From: Nocardia alni
GTDB lineage: Bacteria > Actinomycetota > Actinomycetes > Mycobacteriales > Mycobacteriaceae
Direction of reading: 5' to 3'
DNA length: 34,856 nt
NCBI RefSeq assembly: GCF_019038435.1
Contig: NZ_JAGPOX010000106.1
Location: 1-34,856, forward strand
In this document: piece after piece, positions 7,343 through 14,095 of the stretch
How positions within the stretch are numbered: the stretch's first letter is position 1
Layout of the letters: each line of letters starts with the position of its first letter
Translations under genes and position numbers: made by a program
Notes under the pieces: generated by a model
What the model saw: the letters and a program-made list of their open reading frames with translations, nothing else
What the model was told of the DNA's origin: nothing
Database searches by the model: none

Positions 7343-9037
7343 ATGACACGCACAACTACGACCGCGCGCGGCACGACCGTCGATCTGCTGGTGATCGGAT
7401 CCGGAACCGGGATGTCGGCGGCGCTGGCCGCCAAGGAACTCGGGCTCGACGTGCTGATCGTCGAGAAGACCGGCTATGTCGGCGGTTCGACGGCGCGTTC
7501 GGGCGGGGCGTTCTGGATTCCGGCGAGCCCGCTGCTGGCGCGGTCCGGGTCCGGGGACTCGGCCGAGCAGGCGCAGACCTATCTCGAGGCCGCGGTCGGC
7601 GATTCCGCGGCGAAGGACCGGTGGCAGGCGTTTCTGGAGTACGGCCCCGGCACGGTCGAGATGCTGCAGCGAATGACGCCGATGAAATTCTTCTGGGCCA
7701 GGGGATATTCGGACTATCACCCGGAGCTGCCGGGCGGGTCGGCGGTTGGGCGGACCTGTGAATGCCGTCCGTTCGATGCCTCGACCCTCGGCGCCGAACG
7801 CGCGCGCCTGCGCCCGAGCCTGCTGGCCGCGCCGGTGCCGATGCCGGTGACCGGCGCGGACTACAAGTGGATGAACCTGTTCATGCGCAAACCCGCCCGC
7901 GGCGTCCCCACGATCCTGCGGCGCGCGCTGCAGGGGATCGGCGGCAAGCTGCTGCTGAAGCGGGAATACATGGCCGGTGGCCAGGCGCTGGCCGCGGGCC
8001 TGTTCGCCGGGGTCCTGCGGGCGGGCATTCCGGTGTGGACCGACACCAGCCTGGTCCGGCTCCTGGGCGCCGACCGGATCACCGGTGCGGTGCTCGAGCA
8101 GCACGGGCAGACCGTGGAGGTGACCGCCCGGTGCGGCGTCGTGCTCGCGACGGGCGGGTTCGATCACGACATGGCCATGCGGCACGAGTACCAGTCCAGG
8201 GAAATCGAGGATTGGAGCCTGGGCAGTGAGGGCAATACGGGCGACGGGATCAAGATCGGCCGGGATCTGGGTGCGGATGTGGCGCTGATGGATCAGGCGT
8301 GGTGGTTCCCCGCCGTCGCGCCGCTGGAACCCGGGAAGGCGCCGCAGGTGCTGCTCGCGGAGCGGTCGCTGCCCGGATCGTTCGTGGTCGACGCGGGCGG
8401 GCGGCGGTTCATCAACGAATCCACCGACTACATGTCGTTCGGGCAGCGGTTCCAGGAGCGCGAGCGTGCGGGAGACCCGATCGGGGCCATGTGGCTGGTC
8501 TTCGATCAGCGCTACCGCAACAGCTATGTGTTCGCCGGATCGTTGTATCCGCGCATGGCAATCCCCAAGACGTGGTTCGACGCGGGCATCGCGCATCGCG
8601 GCTCGACGCCGGCCGAGCTGGCACGCGCCGCCGGATTGCCCGAGGACGTATTCGCCCGGACCCTCGCCCGTTTCAACGAGAACGCGGCCAGCGGTACGGA
8701 TCACGACTTCGCGCGCGGCGCGAGCGCCTACGACCGGTACTACGGCGACCCGACGGTGACGCCGAACCCGAACCTGCGGCCGCTGTCGGGCACCTTGTAC
8801 GCGGTGAAGGTCGTCCTGTCGGACCTGGGCACCTGCGGCGGTCTGCGGGCCGACGCACACGGCCGGGTACAACGGGCCGACGACAGCGTGATCGACGGCC
8901 TGTACGCGCTGGGGAACAACGCGGCGAACGTATTCGGCGCGACGTATCCGGGCGCGGGAGCGACGATCGGGCAGGGCCTGGTATTCGGGCGGATCGTCGC
9001 GGAGCACGCTGCGCGGGGACCTGTTTCGGTACGCTGA
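7343..9037 (+). CDS. KstD-like FAD-dependent oxidoreductase (3-ketosteroid dehydrogenase/fumarate reductase family)
   Basis: A 564-residue flavoprotein starting at ATG 7343. N-terminal dinucleotide-binding fold LLVIGSGTGMSAALAAKELG, then GGSTARSGGAFWIP, the FAD-contact motif shared by 3-ketosteroid dehydrogenases. ATGGFDHD lies in the middle and the C-terminal FAD signature GTCGGL ... GLYALGNNAANVFGATYPGAGATIGQG at the end. The family removes hydrogens next to a ketone in steroid or alicyclic ring breakdown. No other steroid catabolism gene is nearby, so the exact substrate is open and I do not call it kstD. It is divergent from the Gfo/Idh/MocA gene across 167 bp. Confidence 0.85.
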   Translation: MTRTTTTARGTTVDLLVIGSGTGMSAALAAKELGLDVLIVEKTGYVGGSTARSGGAFWIPASPLLARSGSGDSAEQAQTYLEAAVGDSAAKDRWQAFLEYGPGTVEMLQRMTPMKFFWARGYSDYHPELPGGSAVGRTCECRPFDASTLGAERARLRPSLLAAPVPMPVTGADYKWMNLFMRKPARGVPTILRRALQGIGGKLLLKREYMAGGQALAAGLFAGVLRAGIPVWTDTSLVRLLGADRITGAVLEQHGQTVEVTARCGVVLATGGFDHDMAMRHEYQSREIEDWSLGSEGNTGDGIKIGRDLGADVALMDQAWWFPAVAPLEPGKAPQVLLAERSLPGSFVVDAGGRRFINESTDYMSFGQRFQERERAGDPIGAMWLVFDQRYRNSYVFAGSLYPRMAIPKTWFDAGIAHRGSTPAELARAAGLPEDVFARTLARFNENAASGTDHDFARGASAYDRYYGDPTVTPNPNLRPLSGTLYAVKVVLSDLGTCGGLRADAHGRVQRADDSVIDGLYALGNNAANVFGATYPGAGATIGQGLVFGRIVAEHAARGPVSVR

Positions 9038-9126
9038 GCCGCGGCCCGGGAGGCCTTCGAGCGGACGCGCGGCGTCGAGAGTGTTGTCCGGCAATGGAAT
9101 CCGCGCGGTCACCCGGCTAGAATCGG

Positions 9127-9840
9127 GTGGTGTCAGCGAATCCGAGCCTCCGCCTGCTCGACGACGCGGTGCTGGAACAGACGTCGGTGGTGGCCAACAA
9201 CGCGATGAACCGTGATCGCCGGTTGTCCGGTGTCAACAGTTACGCCCGCGAACTCGGCTTCGACCCTTATGAACGGCTCGTGACGCTCCTCGGCGAAAGG
9301 CCCGGGGGCCAACCGAGTTGGATCGACGTCTGCTGTGGCTCGGGCAGAGCCCTCTTGGCGGCAGAGGCCGGTCTCGCCCGTGAATTCCCCGAAGCTGATG
9401 TGGCACTGCGCGGTATCGACCTCGTGGAGAATTTCGCCGCCGAACCATCCACCCCGCGACTGCGCCTGATCACCGCCTCGGCCCGGGACTGGCGACCGGA
9501 TCGACCCGCCGATCTCGTGACGTGTGTGCACGGGCTCCACTACATCGGCGACAAACTCGCGCTGATCGTGGCAATGATCGGATGGATGGTCCCCGGCGGC
9601 GTCTTCGCCGCGCATTTCGACCCGCACTCGATCCGCCACGCCGACGGTTCCTCGGCAGCCCGGAAGGTGCTCGCCCGCCTTCGAGCCGCCGGTCTGACCT
9701 ACAACGCCCGGCGGCACCTGCTCACCGCGCACGGTCCGGTGACGATCGATTTCCGCGCAGAATATCTCGGAGCCGACGACCGGGCAGGACCCGGATACAC
9801 CGGCCAGCCCGCCGTGCATTCCTACTACCGCGGCTGGTAG
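9127..9840 (+). CDS. Class I SAM-dependent methyltransferase
   Basis: A 237-residue protein starting at GTG 9127 (a second GTG follows at 9130). Motif I of the SAM-binding fold is WIDVCCGSGRALLAAE (~60-75), followed by an acidic turn at RGIDLVENF and motif IV around DLVTCVHGLHYI. A short C-terminal segment contains HFDPHSIRH. The acceptor substrate is unknown. It follows the flavoprotein in the same direction after 89 bp and converges with the GlxA-type regulator, so it probably does not belong to the central cluster. Confidence 0.75.
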   Translation: MVSANPSLRLLDDAVLEQTSVVANNAMNRDRRLSGVNSYARELGFDPYERLVTLLGERPGGQPSWIDVCCGSGRALLAAEAGLAREFPEADVALRGIDLVENFAAEPSTPRLRLITASARDWRPDRPADLVTCVHGLHYIGDKLALIVAMIGWMVPGGVFAAHFDPHSIRHADGSSAARKVLARLRAAGLTYNARRHLLTAHGPVTIDFRAEYLGADDRAGPGYTGQPAVHSYYRGW

Positions 9841-9882
9841 CCGACCGGCTGATCGGTGATGTGCCAACGCCGGAGCGGATAT

Positions 9883-10848
9883 TCAGTCCTCGTCCGGTGA
9901 GTCCTGGAACTCGCGGCGGTAGGCGGTAGGGGTGGTGGAGAAATGGGTGGTGAAATGGCGGCGGAAGAGGGCGGGGGAGCCGAAACCGGTTCGCAGAGCT
10001 ACGGTTTGGATCGACAGGTGGGTGCTTTCCAGGAGGTGCTGGGCCTGTAGGAGGCGTTGGTGGCGGAGCCATTGTTGGGGGGTGGCGCCGGTGGTCTGGG
10101 TGAAGCGGCGGGTGAAGGTGCGCTCGGACATGTGGGCCATCTCGGCCAGTTGGCGATCGGTGAGGCGTTGCTGGAGGTTGGCCTTGGCCCAATCGATCAC
10201 TGTCGTAAGGGGATCGGGGGTTTGATGATCCGGGGGTAACGGGGTGTCGATGTACGGGCGTTGATTGCCCGAGCGGTGCGGCGGGGTGACCATGCGGTGC
10301 GCGATCAGCGTTGCGGCCTTCGCGCCCTGGGTGATTCGCACCAGATGCAGGCACAGGTCGATCAGTGACGCGGTACCCGCCGAGGTCCAGATGCCATGGT
10401 CCTCGATGTACAGATCCTCCGGTTCCACCCGGACGGCGGGGAACAGTTCACGCATGCGGTCGATGAGCAGCCAGTGGGTGGTCGCGCGGCGGCCGTTCAG
10501 GATCCCGGCCTGCGCGAGGGTGAATGCGCCGCCGCACATTCCGACGACCGGCACACCACGGTCGACCGCCTCGCGCAGCGCGTCGGTGATGCGTGGATCG
10601 ACCGGGGCCGTATCGTCGTTCCGTCCAGGGGCCAGGATCAGGTCCGCGGTGCGCAGACCATCCAGATCGTGGGTGGCGCGCACCGAGAATCCGGAATCAC
10701 CGTCCACCGTGTCGCAATCGACCGAACAGCGCCGCAGCTCGAAAGCGGGCCCCCCGGCGTCGGTCCGGTCGATGCCCCAGACCTCGACCGCAACGCCGAA
10801 GTCGAAGGCCCACATACCGTCGTAGATCAGCACCGCCGCGACGTACAT
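9883..10848 (-). CDS. GlxA-type AraC family regulator (DJ-1/PfpI domain plus HTH)
   Basis: A 321-residue protein when started at ATG 10848 (MYVAAVLIYDGMWAFDFG), which puts the DJ-1/PfpI strand at the usual place. The DJ-1 nucleophile elbow GMCGGAFTLA carries the family cysteine. A C-terminal AraC domain of two HTH motifs follows (LAEMAHMSERTFTRRF ... VALRTGFGSPALFRRHF). Longer frames starting at 10884 or 11013 would run through the regulatory element repeated before the second operon, so the short start is favoured. Divergent transcription from the biosynthetic operon, 204 bp away, makes it the best candidate for cluster-specific control. Relatives are mostly activators. Confidence 0.85.
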   Translation of the reverse strand: MYVAAVLIYDGMWAFDFGVAVEVWGIDRTDAGGPAFELRRCSVDCDTVDGDSGFSVRATHDLDGLRTADLILAPGRNDDTAPVDPRITDALREAVDRGVPVVGMCGGAFTLAQAGILNGRRATTHWLLIDRMRELFPAVRVEPEDLYIEDHGIWTSAGTASLIDLCLHLVRITQGAKAATLIAHRMVTPPHRSGNQRPYIDTPLPPDHQTPDPLTTVIDWAKANLQQRLTDRQLAEMAHMSERTFTRRFTQTTGATPQQWLRHQRLLQAQHLLESTHLSIQTVALRTGFGSPALFRRHFTTHFSTTPTAYRREFQDSPDED

Positions 10849-10913
10849 GACTGTGATTAGACCAAACTTGGCTGTTCTGAGCATCACTTCGAGCCATCCC
10901 GATCGGAAATGAT
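10848..10913 (+). promoter_or_regulatory. Cluster regulatory element, copy 1 (CCAA-N2-TTGG palindrome)
   Basis: Aligned without gaps to 21703-21768, 49 of 66 bases are identical. The best parts are the 27 bp at 10861-10887 (22 identical), which include the palindrome CCAAACTTGG (10862-10871), and the 12 bp ATCGGAAATGAT (10902-10913, all identical). A 14-bp spacer of equal length separates them. It stands upstream of the HDO operon and beside the regulator start. Binding by the divergent AraC-type protein is an inference. Confidence 0.75.
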
Positions 10914-10994
10914 GGGTCGTGGCGTCCTGAAGTCGACAATAGAACCACGAGGAGTGCTTATCGTCGACGGTGATCAGGTGATCTGTCCATCCTG

Positions 10995-11027
10995 ATTCTG
11001 ACTTCATCCTCAACTGTGTGTCAGAAT
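10995..11027 (+). promoter_or_regulatory. Inverted repeat in the leader of the HDO operon
   Basis: ATTCTGAC (10995-11002) pairs perfectly with GTCAGAAT (11020-11027) around a 17-nt loop, 25 nt before the HDO start codon. It may be an RNA hairpin in the leader or a further protein-binding site. The second operon has a different small hairpin (GGGGC/GCCCC, 21790-21803) in the same relative place, so the sequence itself is not conserved. Confidence 0.4.
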
Positions 11028-11052
11028 TCGTACCCGCATTCGGGAGATTGCT

Positions 11053-11874
11053 ATGCCTCGCAGCAAGTCGTACAACACCTATGCCAATATTCAGCGCCCC
11101 GAACTCCGTAAGCGAGTCGACGAACTCCTGGTCAAGTTCGAGGAGGACTTCTACAAGAAAATGTCCGGCGCGAGCGAGATGCTGGACACATCAAAATTCG
11201 ACCTGGACCTGTACAAGAGGCATAATGTCGAGACAATTCTGCGCATCGCGCTCAAGCGCGCTGTTGACCCATTGGTTGCCAACTACTGGGCGACCCGGGA
11301 TCCGCAACTGTGCAAGGAATGGGGTCTGTACGGTGCGGAGGAGGGTCGTCACGACCGTATGTTCGCCGGTGATCTGCACAAGGTCGGAATGACGGACGAG
11401 CAGATCTATGCCAATCGGCCGACATTCGCCACCGAATTGCTCAACGGGTATTTCTACTACACCCTGGCCACCGAGGGTCCGCTGGCGTCCATGATCAGCG
11501 GCTTCTACCTGGAATACATCGCGACCAAGACCCAGCCGGACTGGCTGAACATCATGGAGCAGCATGTCGGCGCCGACAAGACGAAGGGCGCCCGCGCGCA
11601 TATCGCCTTCGATATCGACGACGAGCACACCGATATGGTGTGGAACATGATCATGCGGGTGATCGAGACCGAGGCGGACGAGGAGCGCCTCGTCGAACAC
11701 CTCATCAAAATCAACTCGCTGTTCGTGTCCTATTTCGTCGAGGTCTACACCGCGACCGTGCTGCAGAAGAGCGGTCAGCTGGACGCCTCGAAGCTGACCC
11801 AGGCCGCGCCGGCGGCGGCCGTCGGGCTGAACCTGGAGACACTCGCGGCGGTGAGCAGCGGAGCGGGCAAATGA
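11053..11874 (+). CDS. Heme-oxygenase-like diiron oxidase (HDO) family enzyme
   Basis: A 273-residue all-helical protein starting at ATG 11053 after GGGAG. It carries the metal-ligand pattern of the HDO family: E97-x-x-H100 in EEGRHDRMF, E154 in FYLEYI, and H192 within DIDDEHTDMVW. Spacing between ligands is close to that in UndA. Characterised members (UndA, SznF, BesC, RohS, FlcD/E, PolF) use O2 for N-oxygenation, C-C cleavage or ring formation on amino-acid-like substrates. As first gene of the operon it probably carries out a key oxidation, but which one cannot be read from sequence. It overlaps the next gene by 4 bp (ATGA). Confidence 0.8.
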   Translation: MPRSKSYNTYANIQRPELRKRVDELLVKFEEDFYKKMSGASEMLDTSKFDLDLYKRHNVETILRIALKRAVDPLVANYWATRDPQLCKEWGLYGAEEGRHDRMFAGDLHKVGMTDEQIYANRPTFATELLNGYFYYTLATEGPLASMISGFYLEYIATKTQPDWLNIMEQHVGADKTKGARAHIAFDIDDEHTDMVWNMIMRVIETEADEERLVEHLIKINSLFVSYFVEVYTATVLQKSGQLDASKLTQAAPAAAVGLNLETLAAVSSGAGK

Positions 11875-12461
11875 TTTACGACTGGCCCCGCCGGCTGTCC
11901 GACAAGGACATGCTGGAGATCATCGATTTGATGAATGCCGTGGCGGTGCGCGAGCACACGCTGGGCTTTTTCGAGCCGCTGTCGCAGGAGGCCGGCTTGG
12001 ACCTCATGCGCGACTACGACGCCCAGCTGCGTCGCGGCGAACTCGAATTACTGGCGGTTCGTACCGAGGACAGCGATCGGCGGATCGTGGGGATGCTGAC
12101 ACTGGAGCGCGCGCATCTGCCGGCCCGCAGGCATGTCATCGACATGCGCCGGTGTGTCATCGCACCCGATTCCCGTGGACAGTTTCTCTTGCAGGGCTGG
12201 GAGCAGGCGCTGTACAAGGTGCGTGACATGGGCTGCGAGGTGATCACCCTCGAAGTACGTGACGACGGGCCGTTCGAACTCTGGCGCCGAATCGGCTTCC
12301 GTGACTACGGCGTGCTGCCGGACTATGCCCGCCACGACGGAGCCCCGGTCACCGGCTATTTCATGTATGCCAGCTGCTCGGAAGTCCTGGAACATTTCGA
12401 GAAAACCGGATCCTGGATATTCGACGACATTCCTGCCGCAGTCGTCTCCATCGCCAGCTGA
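11871..12461 (+). CDS. GNAT family N-acetyltransferase
   Basis: A 196-residue protein translationally coupled to the HDO gene by an ATGA overlap. Core GNAT strands are visible (ELLAVRTEDSDRRIVGMLTLE, then MRRCVIAPDSRGQFLLQGWEQAL), followed by the typical end LWRRIGFRDYGVLP. The acetyl-CoA loop around RGQFLLQ departs from the usual Q/RxxGxG/A. It would acylate an amine of an intermediate. An M20 amidohydrolase in the same operon could remove the acyl group later, as ArgJ/ArgE do in ornithine synthesis; that pairing is an inference. Confidence 0.75.
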   Translation: MIYDWPRRLSDKDMLEIIDLMNAVAVREHTLGFFEPLSQEAGLDLMRDYDAQLRRGELELLAVRTEDSDRRIVGMLTLERAHLPARRHVIDMRRCVIAPDSRGQFLLQGWEQALYKVRDMGCEVITLEVRDDGPFELWRRIGFRDYGVLPDYARHDGAPVTGYFMYASCSEVLEHFEKTGSWIFDDIPAAVVSIAS

Positions 12462-12487
12462 TCCAAAACTTTGAGGGGAACGAAACC

Positions 12488-13072
12488 GTGTCGAAAATAG
12501 CTGTTCTCACCAACGACCTACAATATGATCTGGTCGAGAAGAATCCGGAACGAGTTGCCGCCGTCTCCGCCGCAACCCCCCATTTCGCCGAATTTCTGAG
12601 CGAGACACGGAAACGTGGGCACCACGTATTCCATCTGCAACTCGTCAACGATCCGGACGATCCGAACGCGGAACGCTACGACGGGCATCTGCCGGTGCAA
12701 CGGGGAACTCACGGAGCGGATATCATCTCCGATTTCGTGGACTCCGACGACATTGTCATGGAAAAGAGCAAGGACAGCGGCTTCTACGAGACGGATCTGC
12801 ACGACCGTTTGCAGGCGTTGGGTGTCGACACCGTTGTCATCACCGGTATGCAGACCCAGATCTGCGTGCAGACGACCGCGGCCGACGCATTCTTCCGCGG
12901 ATACAGCGTCTGGGTACCCCGCGATTGCGTGGTCTCCGCTCGCCCGGAGGACCGTGACCGCGCCCTGGAATGGCTCGAAGGTTACTGCGCGACGGTATCC
13001 GATTCCCAGGAGATCGTGCGCATTCTCGATGTCGACGGGAGCCTGCCCCGCAAGGAGATCAAGACACCGTGA
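12488..13072 (+). CDS. Isochorismatase-fold cysteine hydrolase
   Basis: A 194-residue protein starting at GTG 12488 after GAGGGGA. The triad of the family is visible: Asp10 in VLTNDLQ, a lysine in MEKSKDSGF (Lys93 or Lys95) and Cys126 in ITGMQTQICVQTTAADAFFRGY. The cysteine loop matches nicotinamidase, N-carbamoylsarcosine amidase, RutB and biuret hydrolase relatives, which split amides, carbamates or ureas. Beside HypF and HypE, a carbamoyl or ureido substrate is attractive, but this is inference. It overlaps the hypE-like start by 4 bp (GTGA). Confidence 0.85.
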   Translation: MSKIAVLTNDLQYDLVEKNPERVAAVSAATPHFAEFLSETRKRGHHVFHLQLVNDPDDPNAERYDGHLPVQRGTHGADIISDFVDSDDIVMEKSKDSGFYETDLHDRLQALGVDTVVITGMQTQICVQTTAADAFFRGYSVWVPRDCVVSARPEDRDRALEWLEGYCATVSDSQEIVRILDVDGSLPRKEIKTP

Positions 13073-14085
13073 CCACCACAGATGCGGAAATTGTGCTGGA
13101 CCACGGTACGGGCGCGCAGCTGTCGCACGAACTGGTCGAGCTGATCGCGGCCACGCTGGGCGAATCCTACATCGGCGAGATGGAGGACAGTGCGACGCTC
13201 ACCGTCGAGGGTGATCGGATCGCCATGACCACAGATAGTTTCGTGGCGGATCCGCCGTTCTTCGGCAACGGGAATATCGGAAAGATCGCCGTCTGTGGCA
13301 CAGTGAACGATCTGGCGGTAGCCGGCGCGACCCCCCGATATCTCACGCTGGGCATGATCCTGGAGACCGGTTTGCCGATCGCGAACCTGGTGCTGGCCCT
13401 GGAATCCATTCGGGACACCGCACTCGAGGCCGGCGTGCAAATCGTCTGCGGCGATACGAAAGTCGTCCGTAAGGGCGAGGCCGACCAGCTGTACCTGAAT
13501 ACCGCGGGCGTCGGTGTCTACGCCCGCGATCCGTTGCGCATGGCCGCTGTACGGCCCGGCGACAAGGTGGTGCTGAGCGGCTACCTGGGCAACCACACGG
13601 TGCACCTGCTGTCCATTCGCGAAGGTTTGGGCTTCGAGAGCCGCGTGCCCAGCGACTGCGCCCCGCTGAACGGCATGATCGACGGGGTCTTCGCCAAGGC
13701 GCCCACCGGGTCGATCCGCTCGATGCGGGATGTCACCCGCGGTGGACTGTCCGCGGTCCTGCACGAGTACTCGAGCATGCTGGGCCGGGCGATCCTGGTC
13801 GACGAGCCGGCGATCCCGATCCAGCACGAAACGGCGATGGCCGCGGACATGCTCGGCATCAACCCGCTGCACTGCGCGAACGAGGGTTGCGTGGCGATAT
13901 TCGTCACCCCGGACGCGGTCGACGATGTGTTGTCCGCCCTGCAGGCGCACAAGTACGGCGCGCACGCGGCGATGATCGGCGAGGTGACCGAAAGGGAAGG
14001 CGCAGCGGTCATTCTGCGCGACTCCGCGGGCCGCGAATCGATGCTGGAAGAGTTACGCGGCGCCGAACTACCACGGCTGTGCTAG
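13069..14085 (+). CDS. hypE: HypE-like protein (thiocarboxamide dehydratase of cyanide synthesis)
   Basis: A 338-residue protein starting at GTG 13069 (GTGA overlap with the previous stop); an upstream ATG at 12970 lies inside the neighbour. HypE signatures run through it: LDHGTGAQ, TTDSFVADPPFFGNGNIGKIAVCGTVNDLAVAGA, IVCGDTKVV, MRDVTRGGLSAVLHE and NPLHCANEG. The chain ends ELPRLC, so the C-terminal cysteine that carries the thiocarboxamide and then the thiocyanate is kept (usual end PRIC). In hydrogenase maturation HypE dehydrates the group supplied by HypF and passes CN to HypCD-iron. None of those partners is present here. FGNGNIG in place of FPGGDIG is a small departure. Confidence 0.9.
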   Translation: MTTTDAEIVLDHGTGAQLSHELVELIAATLGESYIGEMEDSATLTVEGDRIAMTTDSFVADPPFFGNGNIGKIAVCGTVNDLAVAGATPRYLTLGMILETGLPIANLVLALESIRDTALEAGVQIVCGDTKVVRKGEADQLYLNTAGVGVYARDPLRMAAVRPGDKVVLSGYLGNHTVHLLSIREGLGFESRVPSDCAPLNGMIDGVFAKAPTGSIRSMRDVTRGGLSAVLHEYSSMLGRAILVDEPAIPIQHETAMAADMLGINPLHCANEGCVAIFVTPDAVDDVLSALQAHKYGAHAAMIGEVTEREGAAVILRDSAGRESMLEELRGAELPRLC

Positions 14086-14095
14086 GGGGCGGGCC

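Noticed and set aside
12970..13068. Upstream ATG start for the hypE-like gene
   Set aside because: It lies within the isochorismatase gene in another frame. GTG 13069 with a 4-bp overlap gives the HypE N-terminus directly.
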